Assembly: GCF_000470315.2 (NCBI RefSeq)
Contig: NZ_CBRF02000004.1
Span: 1-64,000, forward strand
Origin: Psychromonas sp. SP041
GTDB lineage: Bacteria > Pseudomonadota > Gammaproteobacteria > Enterobacterales > Psychromonadaceae
DNA: 64,000 nt
Reading direction: 5' to 3'
This document shows, in pieces, positions 63,500 through 64,000 of the stretch (position 1 is its first letter; each line of letters starts with the position of its first letter). The notes beneath the pieces are model-generated. The model saw only the letters and a program-made list of their open reading frames with translations, ran no database searches and was not told the origin of the DNA. Position numbers and translations under genes: made by a program.

Positions 63500-64000
63500 A
63501 TGTCTTATTTAGAACCTACAGAATTTGTTACAAAAATGGTTGATACTGGTGAATCAAAAGTTTTCATGTCAACTAAGGATACGTTAATACGCGCATTTAT
63601 GGCAGGCGCTATTTTGGGACTGGCAGCGGTATTTGCTATCACAGTTGCAACAAAAACTGGTAGTCCAATATTAGGGGCTTGTTTGTTCCCTGTTGGCTTT
63701 ATTATGTTGTATCTAATGAAGTTTGACTTGCTAACCGGTGTATTTACTTTAGTACCGTTAGCGTTACTTGATAAACGTTCGGGTGTGACTCTTTCGGGTG
63801 TTATGCGAAACTGGGGATTAGTTTTTATTGGTAATTTCGCAGGGGCGATGACCACGGCATTTTTCATGTCATTCATCTTAACTTATGGTTACTCAGCAGA
63901 TGGTGGTGTTATCGCTGCTAAAGTAAGTAGCATAGGTGAATCTCGTACATTAGGTTATCAAGAACACGGCATCAGTGGCTGGTTTACTATCTTTATACGT
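63500..64000 (+). CDS. Formate/nitrite transporter family (FNT) channel, cut by window end
   Basis: The first 167 residues read MSYLEPTEFVTKMVDTGESK, then FMSTKDTLIRAFMAGAILGL and membrane segments with LYLMKFDLLTGVFTLVPLAL and VFIGNFAGAMTTAFFMSFIL, typical of FocA/NirC-family pentameric channels; the rest lies beyond base 64000. They pass small monovalent anions such as formate, nitrite or hydrosulfide. Here the gene follows cynS in the same orientation, so cyanate is a natural candidate substrate; that is inference. The start ATG has GTGAGAAA upstream. Confidence 0.9.
   Translation, partial: MSYLEPTEFVTKMVDTGESKVFMSTKDTLIRAFMAGAILGLAAVFAITVATKTGSPILGACLFPVGFIMLYLMKFDLLTGVFTLVPLALLDKRSGVTLSGVMRNWGLVFIGNFAGAMTTAFFMSFILTYGYSADGGVIAAKVSSIGESRTLGYQEHGISGWFTIFIR

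Overview
The window is chromosomal DNA from a low-GC marine gammaproteobacterium. The gene set (cysDN with an SLC13 permease and cysC, TmaR, FemAB-like plus DUF938, YhhQ, a LuxU/LuxO-type pair, DUF2750) and the AT-rich composition fit an Alteromonadales/Vibrionales-type lineage. Psychromonas is my best guess, from gene content only. No rRNA, tRNA, CRISPR array or intact insertion sequence was seen.

Region 1 (about 0.8-19.7 kb) is the most distinctive part. It holds a compact Tad/Flp-like pilus system: a secretin with a TPR lipoprotein, three prepilin-like proteins, CpaB, the CpaF/TadA ATPase, TadB and TadC. These are interleaved with signalling genes: a CheY-like receiver, an EAL c-di-GMP phosphodiesterase, a single-domain HPt protein, a LuxO/NtrC-type sigma54 activator, and a PhnD-like periplasmic binding protein followed by a hybrid histidine kinase. 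I find sigma54 (-24/-12) promoter matches upstream of six transcription units here. Four of them also carry a shared near-palindromic 19-bp element (consensus GATTTGCATWWTGCRAATC) 100-150 bp upstream, in the enhancer position. My reading is a self-contained circuit: ligand, PhnD-like binder, hybrid kinase, HPt, LuxO-like activator, then pilus, EAL and sensor genes. No TadZ, prepilin peptidase or TadE/F gene is visible, and the prepilin-like proteins have an atypical Gly-to-Glu spacing.

Region 2 (19.8-36.6 kb) is mostly housekeeping and small accessory genes: a B12-binding radical SAM protein, a divergent LysR/EamA pair, an SLC13 carrier followed by a receiver-like protein lacking the phospho-Asp, a 3D-domain protein, a DUF2914 protein, FemAB-like plus DUF938, a thioesterase, a PilZ protein, a phosphopantetheinyl transferase, TmaR, a PIN-PhoH ATPase, a TrmH-family methylase, DUF2750 and an M50 protease.

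Region 3 (37-51 kb) has the sulfate activation operon cysD-cysN-SLC13/TrkA_C-cysC, then an aldehyde dehydrogenase, a methyltransferase, radA, recX, yhhQ behind a candidate preQ1-I riboswitch, and an acyl-CoA synthetase. Strong bidirectional terminators separate several convergent pairs.

Region 4 (51-64 kb) opens with an iron-uptake locus (TonB-dependent receptor, FecB-like binding protein, MFS transporter) with two Fur-box matches. A parvulin, a membrane J-domain protein, an IS3 transposase remnant and a PAAR gene broken at a (TG)7 tract follow. The last unit is a PAS-sigma54 activator divergent from cynS (cyanase) and a formate/nitrite-type channel gene cut by the window end. A sigma54 promoter and two inverted repeats lie between them. 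Two dispersed repeat families with terminal inverted repeats (A, about 160 bp; B, about 165-265 bp) occupy many of the long gene-free stretches.
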